From positions 29,085,191-29,149,190 of the forward strand of contig NC_088708.1 of NCBI RefSeq assembly GCF_963576615.1: a stretch of DNA of 64,000 nucleotides, given 5' to 3'. The translations under genes were made by a program, and so were the position numbers. Under the pieces are notes generated by a model. That model saw only the letters and a list, made by a program, of their open reading frames with translations. It did not search any database and had not been told where the DNA came from. The stretch is from Watersipora subatra (lineage: Eukaryota > Bryozoa > Gymnolaemata > Cheilostomatida > Watersiporidae). Shown here one piece after another: positions 36,201 to 46,022 of the stretch (the stretch's first letter is position 1; every line of letters starts with the position of its first letter).

Positions 36201-39200
36201 TCCATTCAATACCTGTCTTCAGCAAAGCTCTTAGAGGGGCACTCTTTTCAGCCAGCTTTTCTAAGAAGCGTGCATATTGATTTGCAAGACCAAGGAAACT
36301 TCTTACAGCTGTCACAGAAGTGGGTGTGGGAAAGTCTTGTATTCCTTGTATTCGTGGTCCAGCGCTTATACCCTCCTTGGAGATGATATACCCAAGAAAC
36401 TCCACACTTTTTTGACCAAACTTACATTTTGACTTGTTCAGTGTCATACCGGCCGTTTTGATTTGCGGCCAAGACCAGCTCCAAACTTTTGTCATGTTTC
36501 TCTTTCGTTTCTCCAAATACACACACATCATTCATATGAACTATCACTCCTTCAATCCCATTCAGTATTCTATTCATATCTGCTGAAAATATCTCCGGGG
36601 CACTACAAAGGCCTTGGGGAAGACTTTCATACCTGTATCTCCCCTTATGAGTAAAAAAAGTAGTCAACTTTTTTGACTCTTGACTGAGTGGTATCTGAAA
36701 AAATCCACTGTTAGCATCAATATTTGAAAACTTTACACCGTTTCCCAGACTAGCAAGACTGTTCTCTACTGTGGCCATTGGATGGAATTTCTCTCATCAC
36801 ATATTTGTTGAGTTGGGTGAAGTCTGTACAAATTCTAACTTTGCCTTGGCCATTTTTTGGTACAACGACCATTGGTGCAACCCAGGGTGTTGCTTCAGTA
36901 ATTGGTCTGATGACTCCATCCTTCACTAATGTTTGCTCTGCTTGTTTCTTTAGCGGGAATGCTATTGGTCTAGGGGCGTGTATGGCAAAAGGTATGGTAT
37001 CCTCTTTTAGTGTGATGGAATGTTCACTCTTCACTTGTCCTAGATCCTTAAACAGCTGCTGGTCCGCATTCACATCACTCACTTCACATCTGTCAGCATC
37101 CACCGATACTAACTGTAGTGTTTCACAGGCTTATCTGCTCAGCAATGGCATCTGTTGATTCTCAACTACATATATATCTTTTTGTGGCAAATTTACCAGA
37201 TTGGATGCGGCATCTTATAACCCCTAAGCAATTTAACTGTGTTTTACCTGCCCCGTATAATCTTTTAGTTGAAGGCTCCAATCTCCCTTTTAAGTGATTT
37301 GGTCCACAAACACTTAGTGCAGCCCCAGTGTCCAATTTAAAGCTGGCTGTTTGCCCCTTCTTCAAGCTTGTGACTACTTCGACTGTAGAATGCCAAGTTC
37401 CTGTGTTGATGGATTCCATTAGATCTATTTCCCCTGAATAAACCTCCTCCTGAACCTCAGTTTCATCTTCTTTTAGAGCATTTATTTCTGCTCTGCGTCT
37501 GCTTCTGGTGAAACATTTAAACCTGGTAAAACATCCAACTCTGGTGAAACATCCAACCCTGGTGAAACATTCAACCCTGGTAAAACATCCAACTCTGGGG
37601 AAACATCCAACTCTGATGAAACATCCAACTCTGGTGAAACATGCAACTCTGGTGAAACATCTAACCCTGGTGAAACATCCAACTCTGGGGAAACATCAAA
37701 CTCTGGTGAAACATCAAACCCTGGTGAAACATCTAACCCTGGTGAAACATCCAACCCTGGTGAAACATCCAATTATGGTGAAACATGCAACTATGGTAAA
37801 ACATCCAACTCTGGTGAAACATCAAACTCTGGTGAAACATCTAACCCTGGTAAAACATCCAATTATGGTGAAACATTCAACTATGGTGAAACATCCAACT
37901 CTGGTGAAACATCTAAACCTGGTAAAACATCCAACTCTGGTGAAACATCCAACCCTGGTGAAACATCTAACCCTGGTAAAACATCCAAATCTGGTGAAAC
38001 ATCCAACTCTGGTAAAACATGCAACTCTAGTGAAACATCTAACCCTGGTGAAACATCCAACTCTGGGGAAACATCAAACTCTGGTGAAACATCAAACCCT
38101 GGTGAAACATCTAACCCTGGTGAAACATCCAACCCTGGTGAAACATCCAATTATGGTGAAACATGCAACTATGGTAAAACATCCAACTCTGGTGAAACAT
38201 CAAACTCTGGTGAAACATCTAACCCTGGTAAAACATCCAATTATGGTGAAACATTCAACTATGGTGAAACATCCAACTCTGGTGAAACATCTAAACCTGG
38301 TAAAACATCCAACTCTGGTGAAACATCCAACCCTGGTGAAACATCTAACCCTGGTAAAACATCCAACTCTGGTGAAACATCCAACTCTGGTAAAACATGC
38401 AACTCTAGTGAAACATCTAACCCTGGTGAAACATCCAACTCTGGGGAAAAATCAAACCCTGGTGAAACATCTAATCTTGGTGAATTATCCAACCCTGGTG
38501 AAATATCCAATTATGGTGAAACATGCAACTATGGTAAAACATCCAACTCTGGTGAAACATCTAACCCTGGTAAAACATCCAATATTGTGAAACATCCAAC
38601 TATGGTGAAACATCTAAATATGGTGAAACATCCAACTCTGGCGAAACATTTAAACTTGGTAAAACATCCAACTCTGGTGAAACATCCGACTCTGGTAAAA
38701 ATCCAACTCTGAAACATCCAACTCTGGTGAAACATGCAACTCTGGTGAAACATGCAACTATGGTGAAACATCCAACTCTGGTAAAATATGCAACTCTGGT
38801 GAAACATGTATTTATAGTGAAACATTCAATTCTGGTGAAACATCCAACTCTGGTAAAACATCTAAACCTGGTGAAACATCCAACTCTGGTGAAACATCCA
38901 ACCCTGGTGAAACATCCAACCCTGATGAAACATCTAACCTTGGTGAAACATCCAACTCTGGTGAAACATCCAACTCTGGTGAAACATCAAACCCTGGTGA
39001 AACATCCAACTCTGATGAAACATTTCACTTTGGTGAAACATCCAACTCTGGTAAAATATGCAACTCTGGTGAAACATCTATTTATAGTGAAACATCCAAC
39101 TATGGTAAAACATCCAACTCTGATAAAACATCCAACTCTGGTAAAACATCTAAACCTGGTGAAACATCCAACTCTGGTGAAACATGCAACTCTGGTGAAA

Positions 39201-42200
39201 CATGCAACTATGGTGAAACATCCAACTCTGGTAAAATATGCAACTCTGGTGAAACATCTATTTATAGTGAAACATTCAATTCTGGTGAAACATCCAACTC
39301 TGGTAAAACATCTAAACCTGGTGAAACATCCAACTCTGGTGAAACATCCAACCCTGGTGAAACATCCAACCCTGGTGAAACATCTAATCCTGATGAAACA
39401 TCTAACCTTGGTGAAACATCCAACTCTGGTGAAACATCAAACCCAGGTGAAACATCCAACTCTGGTGAAACATCTAACCCTAGTGAAACATCCAATTCTG
39501 GTGAAACAATGATGAAACATGCAACTCTGGTAAAACATGCAACTCTGGTGAAACATCCAACCTTGGTGAAACATCCAACTCTGGTGAAGCATCCAACTCT
39601 GGGGAAACATCCAGCTCTGGTGAAACAATGGTAAAACATCCAAGTCTGGTAAAACATGCAACTATGGTGAAATATTTCGTTTCAGCGGTTTTGTCCCGGA
39701 ACGAATCTTCTGTAAAATATCGGCAATTATTAAGTTTTCTATCGGCCTCACTCACTTTCAGATTGCTTACGATATTATCTGCATGTTATCTATTGTTTAC
39801 ATTTTTGTGAGTTTTCAAATTGCACTCCTATTCAGTAAACACTAACTGATTGATGTTTTTGATCAGCGGAATAGCAATCAGCGCAAGTAGCAAAGCAAAG
39901 ACTCAACTAGACATTGTTTAAAATTTTTTTCGGGACCACAATATGTGAATATGAAAATAGATTTATCAAGCAAGCACATATTTGATGCTTCGATATGAGA
40001 TTCTTAGATTTATGTGAAGAATTGAAGTGAGATTTATTGCGTTTTATTATTAATTTTATCTACCGCTTCAATGCATTTGGTTTTTCTATTTTTAAAGCAT
40101 AAATATGTCCTTACTCAGCTTTCATATCAATAGTAGAGTTAATACCACAAAAGTCAATGTGTGGGACGTACTATCTTTGGAACATACTAGTCATTTGGGC
40201 TGTTATGTTGCAGAAAGTTCAACATCGTGGATCACGGGCAACGACGCTGCTGAGGATAGGCTACCTATCTCCTACACCAGGGTGCTTGTTGGTGCTTTGG
40301 TATTTCCTACCATATCCACTCTCACTGGCAAACTCTGTTTCAGATCATTCAAATCAAATTTCCAGAGATCCTTGATGGTGGGTTTTTTAACAAGTATTTG
40401 CTAATGGTTTCAGCTAATAGCATAATTGCTCATAAAATTACTATATAAATGATGGCACTGGAACTTTAAATTTAAAACTGAGGTAGCAATTCTTTTACTA
40501 GAATATGATTATTTGGAAAGAGCACCATTATCGAGTCGCGTGAATATTTTGAATTAATCTTTCAATCAATTTGAGACAATCATCCATTTTCTAATTTTGT
40601 GAGAATTCATTACTAGGAGTGAAATAGTTGAATACAAGTATAAGTAAAATTTTTAATGAAAATAACGCAAATAATTTTCACCTAAGCGAACTGGTTTCAC
40701 ACAATAAGAACATATTTAGGCTTTAAAACGAACTAGAAGTTCGTTTTAAATTTAAAATTTAAAGAAATTAAAAGAAGATACCATGGCATACCTTCTGTCA
40801 ATTTGTGTTTTTAAAGATCGGCCATAATGACTACATCATTTATTTAAACTAACGAAGTTATGTTTTGATTGTTTTTAAAACTTTGCGTAACTGTTTGGGA
40901 AAGTAACACACACAATCCCTACTCAAATAATGCAAGTGAGCAACTACATTCTGAGTAATAATAATTGAGTATTAGCTTTTTTGAGTGTTGCTGCCTTTTT
41001 CAAGCCAAGCACCTGGTAAGCAACTACATGTATAACTGCAGTACATGTAAATCTTGATGTGATTTATACCATTGCGATATTTATTTAATAATGTCGAAAC
41101 CGTCATGCATTCGGGCATATACAGTCAAACATAGATAACTCGAACTTCAAGGGACCGAGCAAAAGTGTTCGAATTATTAGAGCGTTCAAGTTATCAGAGC
41201 ACTGTCACAAGTCCATGTATTTACTTATTTATTAGTAGATACATGTACATATACAAACTATAATATAAATCAAAAGCACAAATGGCTTGTTTCAAATTAA
41301 ATACTTCTAATGTAAAGTTTAAAACGTTTTTATCAAAAAGTATAGAAATTTTTCTATCACTTGAGATTGGTTTGTTGTTTGAGGTGATGTTATTGCCAGG
41401 ACGTTTTTTAGATTGACATTGGCAAAACTTGATCGTTGTTGAAATGCTCAAAAGAAAAGACATCTTTTTCTTTTGAGCGTTTTATCCACGATCAATTTTG
41501 CCGATTTTTCTTGAAGTTTATGCAAAGATTACCTTACTTTACCTGGGATTCGTTAAGAGCAACACTCCGAGGCAGTTCAATTAAAAGTTTTACGAGGTTT
41601 TACGGTACATTGTATATTACTCACGCTTTTTGAATGGATACTTATTGAATGTATAAACGTATTCTGTGTTTAGGTCAAACGATGAAGAGTTTTTTTTAGC
41701 TAAGACAACGTATACGTTTAATTACAACAATTTTTATGACGTTTTAAACATTCAACATTCCGACGTTGATTCAACACGGAATCAACGTCGGAAAACTATT
41801 CATCACGGGCTAGCCGGGTCACGCACTCAAAGGATTTTCGCCACGCACATACAAAACAAAAACAACATGCTGTTTTTGTTTTGTATGTGCGTGGCGAAAA
41901 TCCTTGCGCGCGTGACCCGGCTAGCCCGTGCTATTCATCGTATAGCAGTATAAATCAAATTTCACCAAACCTTTAGAAAAGTCGTTGACAAAAATATTTT
42001 GCCGATGGTGGTAATAACGACGCTTATGAATTACGAAAAGATGAGGTTTACCTCTATGGCTTTGAATAAAGTGATTTTCTAAAGCGATAACAACCGTTTC
42101 GGTAGCCGTTGGGCAAAAAAACAGTTCGAATTAACAGTGTTGAGTTCGAGTTATCTATAGCAATTTATCATTACGTGGGAACAGACCAAAGAAACCGTTC

Positions 42201-45200
42201 GAATTAACCATGTGTTCGAGCTATCCGTGGGCGAGTTATCCATGTTTGACTGTATTCCTTTCAGCATATGCCCTATTCCATTTGGTTTGCTCATTTTCTA
42301 GTAATATTTCTAGTAAGAATATATTGCATCAAATTGAATGCATTATATAAAATTATGTGAAAATGAATGAAAAGAAGAGTAAATTACATCTAAGAAACAA
42401 AACTAATAAAGTAATGAGAAATAAGAAAGGGTATTTTGTCACTTGCCTTGTTACATTAACAACTGGGAGTTCTGAAGCACAGCCTTGGTGGTAGATGAGG
42501 CAGTGGGTCAGAACTAGTTTAACAAATGCAATGCGTAAAAGCTTGCTCGCTAAACATAATCTTTGTACCATCGCAAACGTAAACCGTTTTTATAGGCATG
42601 TACTTTGAAGCATCAAGACCGCATTAAACAAGGAAGTACTATTAGCCTGAGACAGTTGTTAATTATTTCTGTGGTGTTGCTTTCAAAGTTTTAACGAAAA
42701 ACAAGCCAAAAGCTTTGGAGTGTGACAACGAGAGAATTGATTCATACTGATGTAAACAATTCATTATTAATACGATTTTGTGGACACTTTTATGCTGGTC
42801 CCTTGGTATTATGAGTTCATAAAAATCAAAGATTTTCAAATTGGTGTTCAAGTAGAGGGTAACATTTTATTCTTCATCCCTTCTCTCATAGTGGCGGTCA
42901 AATAGAGGTGGCGTTCAATTGGATATTTTTCGGTACATCAAGTTTAAATAAACACGGTTTTACTTTTCAATTTAATATTATTTGTATTTTAACTTTAACA
43001 ATCATGCTCAGACTCTCCTCGTCATCACATTTCAGGCATTCTGTACTTCGCATCATTTCCTCATGATAGCTACTAGATGACTTGGATGACCTTTCTATGA
43101 TTTCTTGCTTTACCTCTAAGAAAACCATTGCATCTGTTTTTTACCACTATTACCACTCTTGCTTGTCTTATTTTGATTCATGATTTCAAAAGTAAAATGG
43201 AAAATAGAATGCGCCTATAATATTCACACGCTGTAGAACCAAACTATGTAAAGAACTGCTTATAGTGTATATAAACTGACCTACAAAACTACGATGTTTT
43301 GAAAAACTCCAAATGTCATATATTGGAAATTACTTTGATGTTGAGTCAACCATTGCTGAAACTTGATGTTGTTTGTAAAAAAATTGTATGTTAAGGTAAT
43401 CATGAGACTATGCGTGACTATTAGTAAATAATTGTTGACGATATACAGTAGACGCTCTTATGACGTAAACTCATATTATGTAAACTCCACATATTGTAAA
43501 GAATTTATGAAAATCTTTAGCTTCGTACTACATAAAAAATTTCATATAGCGTAAACTGTGATATCGGTTCAAGTTCTCAAATTCAATTTTAATAATGCGA
43601 ATCTTGTCACACTTGAGAGAGAAAACAACTCATAAGGTTATGTTTATTATACAGTATATACAGTACTAATGCCCTAGCAGTCTATCAAGCTGTGAGGGAT
43701 CGTCAGGTGTGCCGATAAAGACCAGAGAATAAGTAGTTGCAAAATTATTCAGAAATACCTGAAGGCATCCGATTTGGCGCAAGTGTGTTAAAATGTTGGT
43801 ATACAAGCTGATTGTCACGAGTTGGCGTCTCGTAAAATGCAATTTTTTATTCTAATTTTTAACCCTGGCGACGGATAGATGGATAGGCAGGCACTGCTCT
43901 TATTGTAGTAAAGATATGTTCTTGTTCTACTTCATGTTAGAGGTTTAAAATATTTTTTATCATTTCTCTTTGCAGATTAGACCCTGCTTTCTAGAAAAAA
44001 AGAGAATGGATGTAAATTGGCATTGAAAGTGCTCATAACTTATCATAGAATTATCATAATTTCATTTCTCCGTTAAAATCGACATATGTTGGAGAAAATG
44101 TTTCCATAGTAATACAATCTAGTTCCTTAAACCTACAATATCTCCTTAATAACTATGACGGGTAATTATGCATAGTGGTAAAGATATAGCATTAGATATA
44201 TAATGCATATTTAAAAATCTAAAGGTGAGAAACTAAAGTAACAATTGGCAACAGGTGTTTTGTAATTTTATTATAGATACATGGAACAAAATGGTAGGCT
44301 TAGCTATGCATATACTCATAGATATATATGGTAAAATCATAATATACTGTAACGTAAACTAGGTAAAATTTAAACCAACTTAGCTTACAAACGTTTTAAC
44401 ATTTTTATATTTTTGACGCTTTCAATTTCCAATAGCCTATTCGCTTTTGTTGAGAAAACAAGCAATGCTTTGATTAAACTTGGAACATTGTATAGGGGAA
44501 ATTACTTGGTATGCAGAGTTGACTGGGTATAATAGGCGTCACATGTTAAAAAATTTATATGTTAGGGCAACAGTATGTGGAGATTTGACTGTCACGTGTT
44601 TGCAGATTTCAAAGACATCTCACTGTAGTTATCGCAACAAAACGGAAAGCGTACTATAGCTACAATGATGATAAAGAAAATCTAACCTCATGTGTTAAAA
44701 CAAGCATCATCAAGTTAGACCAAATTGGAATTAAAAAATAAGTGTTGTTGAACATAATTAAGTTGCTGCTAAAATTAGCCTCCTTGGCGTGCTCTTGTTT
44801 GTATGTGCTTAGAGGTTAGTAAATAACATAAGATAAATTTAACAGTATAAAAGGGTAACGTATAAATGTAACTTTCGAATCCATAAAAAATATTTTTTAT
44901 CTCCAAATGTAGAAAACTGTCCAACATTGAGTCAATTGTCTTTTCATATAAAACAGATCAATATTTTTGAAAACAATTTTTAAACATTTTCAGAGGGGGC
45001 TTACTTTATAATCAACAAACACCAATTTATATTTCTTGTTGAAAGACGTAACAATTGTCTTTATTATTCTCATTGCCGCTATAAGGTAATAGACACTGAG
45101 ACAGCTTCCAATTCCATTATAAATCCAAATATAAATAATGAGAGTTGATGAAGACTCCGTCTTTCTAGTAGGTTTTGAAATTATCTCTTCTACGTATAGT

Positions 45201-45512
45201 AGCGGGAACACTAAGTCAATCCGTCATTTCTTAGACATTATGTCACGCAGATTTATGTTGAAATCATCAAAGATTATTTACTCGATAAAGATCAAATGAG
45301 GAAAAATGCTACATCTCTTTGCGACTGCAGTTTCATAATTTTATGACCAATTATGGTGTATTTTGTTTTTGAGTTGATTTAGTTTTTGTTGGTTCTTACA
45401 GGGTGGCATCTCGTATTTCTTAATAAAGGGCATTTTGCGTATATACTACCTGCAAATGTCTTTAAAGAGACGAACTCAACGACAAATAGAGAACTACGAA
45501 GATGAAGAGTAA
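30226..45512 (+). CDS. MARCHF5: MARCHF5 (MITOL) E3 ubiquitin ligase, complete
   Basis: Six exons: 30226-30269, 30531-30733, 30817-30947, 31697-31874, 40214-40377, 45402-45512. All are GT-AG with consistent phases and total 831 nt, giving 276 aa, close to the 278 aa of the human protein. The N-terminal RING-CH finger has C18, C21, C36, C38, H46, C49, C68, C71 (C4HC3). Four hydrophobic segments follow at about 101-124, 143-163, 209-228 and 241-257. The strings SVTYGAVTVM, VLGHKEG and ALVFPTI are family hallmarks. The known role is a mitochondrial outer-membrane E3 ligase acting on fission and quality-control substrates. The final exon (GGISYFLIKG.. then a charged tail) was found by matching the known protein end, 5 kb from the previous one. 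Introns 4 and 5 are long and packed with repeats; the coding exons show no damage. Confidence 0.95.
31875..32990. other. MARCHF5 intron 4, left part
   Basis: No gene or known repeat recognised. A more GC-balanced patch at about 32290-32500 has no clear coding potential. Confidence 0.5.
32998..33500 (+). repeat. 18-bp minisatellite, block A
   Basis: About 28 copies of a unit close to GGTGAAACATCCAACTCT. The unit length is a multiple of three, so long open frames appear on both strands (VKHPTL or GETSNS repeats on plus, MDVSPEL-type on minus). These are a by-product of the period, not evidence of a gene. Confidence 0.95.
34128..34389 (-). pseudogene. Gypsy integrase C-terminal fragment
   Basis: Continuation of the integrase region after the MITE, with LMGRML and GGDRVMVRD, a typical Gypsy integrase tail. 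Downstream, in another frame, the pol end (SMRLRQQPDKYEA then stop) can be read near 33966. Confidence 0.75.
34398..34949. mobile_element. hAT-type MITE inside Gypsy integrase
   Basis: 552 bp with termini CAGTGGTTCCCAAC and the complement, and a perfect 8-bp target duplication CTCTAGAG (34390-34397, 34950-34957). The arms share GGTCCATGG..CCCCCT blocks. No transposase inside. It is younger than the Gypsy element it splits. Confidence 0.92.
34958..36006 (-). pseudogene. Gypsy RNase H end and integrase, broken
   Basis: Frame 36006-35125 carries the RNase H tail (TIETDHKAF..YVSGTDNKAADALSR), the integrase zinc module (HKRHLG..CEVCKRE) and core residues STDLF and CLVSDN. A frameshift near 35118 moves the reading to 35067, where SSPKYTSGNGAAERVV holds the last acidic residue. 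The frame is cut at 34957 by a hAT MITE and resumes at 34389. Confidence 0.85.
36010..37103 (-). pseudogene. Gypsy RT/RNase H with frameshifts
   Basis: Reverse transcriptase in three frames: 37103-36750, 36778-36422 and 36531-36010, so at least two indels (near 36785 and 36480). The usual YxDD is replaced by HMND before VCVFG, so even the repaired frame would lack a standard active site. It ends at TGA (36012-36010), where the family has a Trp codon (GVCWAMEK), and RNase H continues in frame beyond it. Confidence 0.85.
37162..37419 (-). pseudogene. Gypsy protease fragment
   Basis: Retropepsin-like segment with FKLDTGAALSV active-site motif. Upstream frame continues to about 37500 as an acidic linker, then is cut by the minisatellite. 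Downstream stop codons separate it from RT. Confidence 0.8.
37503..39672 (+). repeat. 18-bp minisatellite, block B, with higher-order repeats
   Basis: About 120 copies of the same 18-bp unit as block A. Variant units recur in register every 378 bp (21 units): AACTCTGGGG at 37681, 38059 and 38437. A second register of 450 bp (25 units) links 38761 and 39211. The 360-aa and 261-aa plus-strand open frames (VKHPTL repeats) and the minus-strand ones are artefacts of the 3n period: both strands are open and codon variation tracks the DNA unit. Confidence 0.95.
39673..40213. other. MARCHF5 intron 4, right part
   Basis: AT-rich, nothing recognised until the acceptor TGTTATGTTGCAG at 40213. Confidence 0.55.
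40378..41119. other. MARCHF5 intron 5, left part
   Basis: AT-rich; a small palindrome around TTTAAAACGAACT..AGTTCGTTTTAAA at about 40721-40750 is the only structure seen. Confidence 0.5.
41421..41502. repeat. Inverted repeat inside the MITE
   Basis: GGCAAAACTTGATCG..GCTCAAAAGAAAAG pairs with CTTTTGAGC..CGATCAATTTTGCC; arms of roughly 38 bp with a few mismatches. Confidence 0.75.
41804..41930. mobile_element. 127-bp palindromic MITE, nested
   Basis: Starts CACGGGCTAGCCGGGTCACG and ends with the complement; arms of about 60 bp nearly perfect around a six-base centre. A perfect 8-bp duplication CTATTCAT flanks it (41796-41803, 41931-41938), as in hAT elements. A separate short palindrome TTCCGACGTTGATTC/GAATCAACGTCGGAA lies just left. 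Confidence 0.88.
42255..43687. other. MARCHF5 intron 5, middle
   Basis: AT-rich; no gene. At 43446-43570 a stretch beginning TACAGTAGACGCTCTTATGA with repeated GTAAACT motifs looks like one end of a mariner-type MITE; the other end was not found. Confidence 0.4.
43688..43920 (+). mobile_element. Degenerate SINE
   Basis: Shares the leader CTGTGAGGGATCGTCAGG and GTGCCGATAAAG with the SINE at 61180, then a decayed tRNA-like part (TTGGCGCAAGTGTGTTAA; CACGAGTTGGCGTCTCG) and a GGCGACGGATAGATGGATAG..CTCTTATTGTAGTAAAG tail like the one at 27640-27850. Confidence 0.5.
43921..45401. other. MARCHF5 intron 5, right part
   Basis: AT-rich with no recognised feature before the acceptor TTGGTTCTTACAG at 45401. 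Confidence 0.5.
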
Positions 45513-46016
45513 AACGTAGCCATGAAATTTAATTGTCCTCAAGCTTTACCCTGCGGTTTTCCTATTAATAGTTGTATCACCCATGTTTAGTTCTTAAAAA
45601 GGTAGGTTTCTGGCCATGTTTTTATTTTCCTGCACCTTTGAGTATCAATTCAAGTTCTATAATATGAAGTGTAAACTGGTTAGAGATGTTACTTTCCAGA
45701 TTTCAGTGTTTTTAATTTTCCCGATAAAATCAACTTGCATGCTATGTTATAGTATTTCACTTATTTTAAGAGCACATATTAAATTATTAAATATGCTCAT
45801 TCTGTATGGAAGGGATAGTCAAAGTGTGTTGCCTATATCAAGCTTTTCTTAAATGGAAGTCATTTTAGTAAATGTGAAAGTAGCTTGAACAACTTGGCTT
45901 TAGTAAATCTTTTAATGAAAAGTGTTAGCTATATTTAACACCATGCAGGGTGTTGGTCATCTTATAAATATATATTTTTATAGTAAGAAACAAGATGTAC
46001 TACGTGATCTAATATC

Positions 46017-46022
46017 AATAAA
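46017..46022 (+). terminator. Candidate polyadenylation signal for MARCHF5
   Basis: AATAAA about 505 bp after the stop codon, the first clear one seen downstream. Confidence 0.3.

Larger units (their letters stand above)
33512..37502 (-). mobile_element. Decayed Gypsy element splitting the minisatellite
   Basis: Minus-strand Gypsy remnant between minisatellite blocks A and B. Protease, RT, RNase H and integrase are present in order (37419 down to 34128), followed by a pol C-terminus ending near 33966 and a non-coding stretch to 33512 that may be LTR remnant. The right edge cuts directly from the gag-pol linker into minisatellite, so gag and the 5' LTR are gone. A hAT MITE (34398-34949) is inserted in the integrase region. 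Confidence 0.85.
41122..42252. mobile_element. Mariner/pogo-like MITE with TA target duplication
   Basis: 1131 bp in MARCHF5 intron 5. Termini are CAGTCAAACATAGATAACTCG and, inverted, CAGTCAAACATGGATAACTCG. TA lies on both sides (41120-41121, 42253-42254). Sub-terminal GTTCGAATTA-type blocks are repeated in both arms. No transposase seen. It encloses palindromes at 41421-41502, 41754-41794 and 41804-41930. Confidence 0.82.

Noticed and set aside
37508-38590. 360-aa plus-strand ORF of VKHPTL repeats (and similar ORFs on both strands)
   Set aside because: The 18-bp unit is a multiple of three and lacks stops in several frames on both strands. No splice or start context and no codon-level constraint are evident, and it lies in an intron.
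32998-39672. Regular repeat array resembling a CRISPR
   Set aside because: Units are contiguous 18-mers without unique spacers, in a eukaryotic intron.
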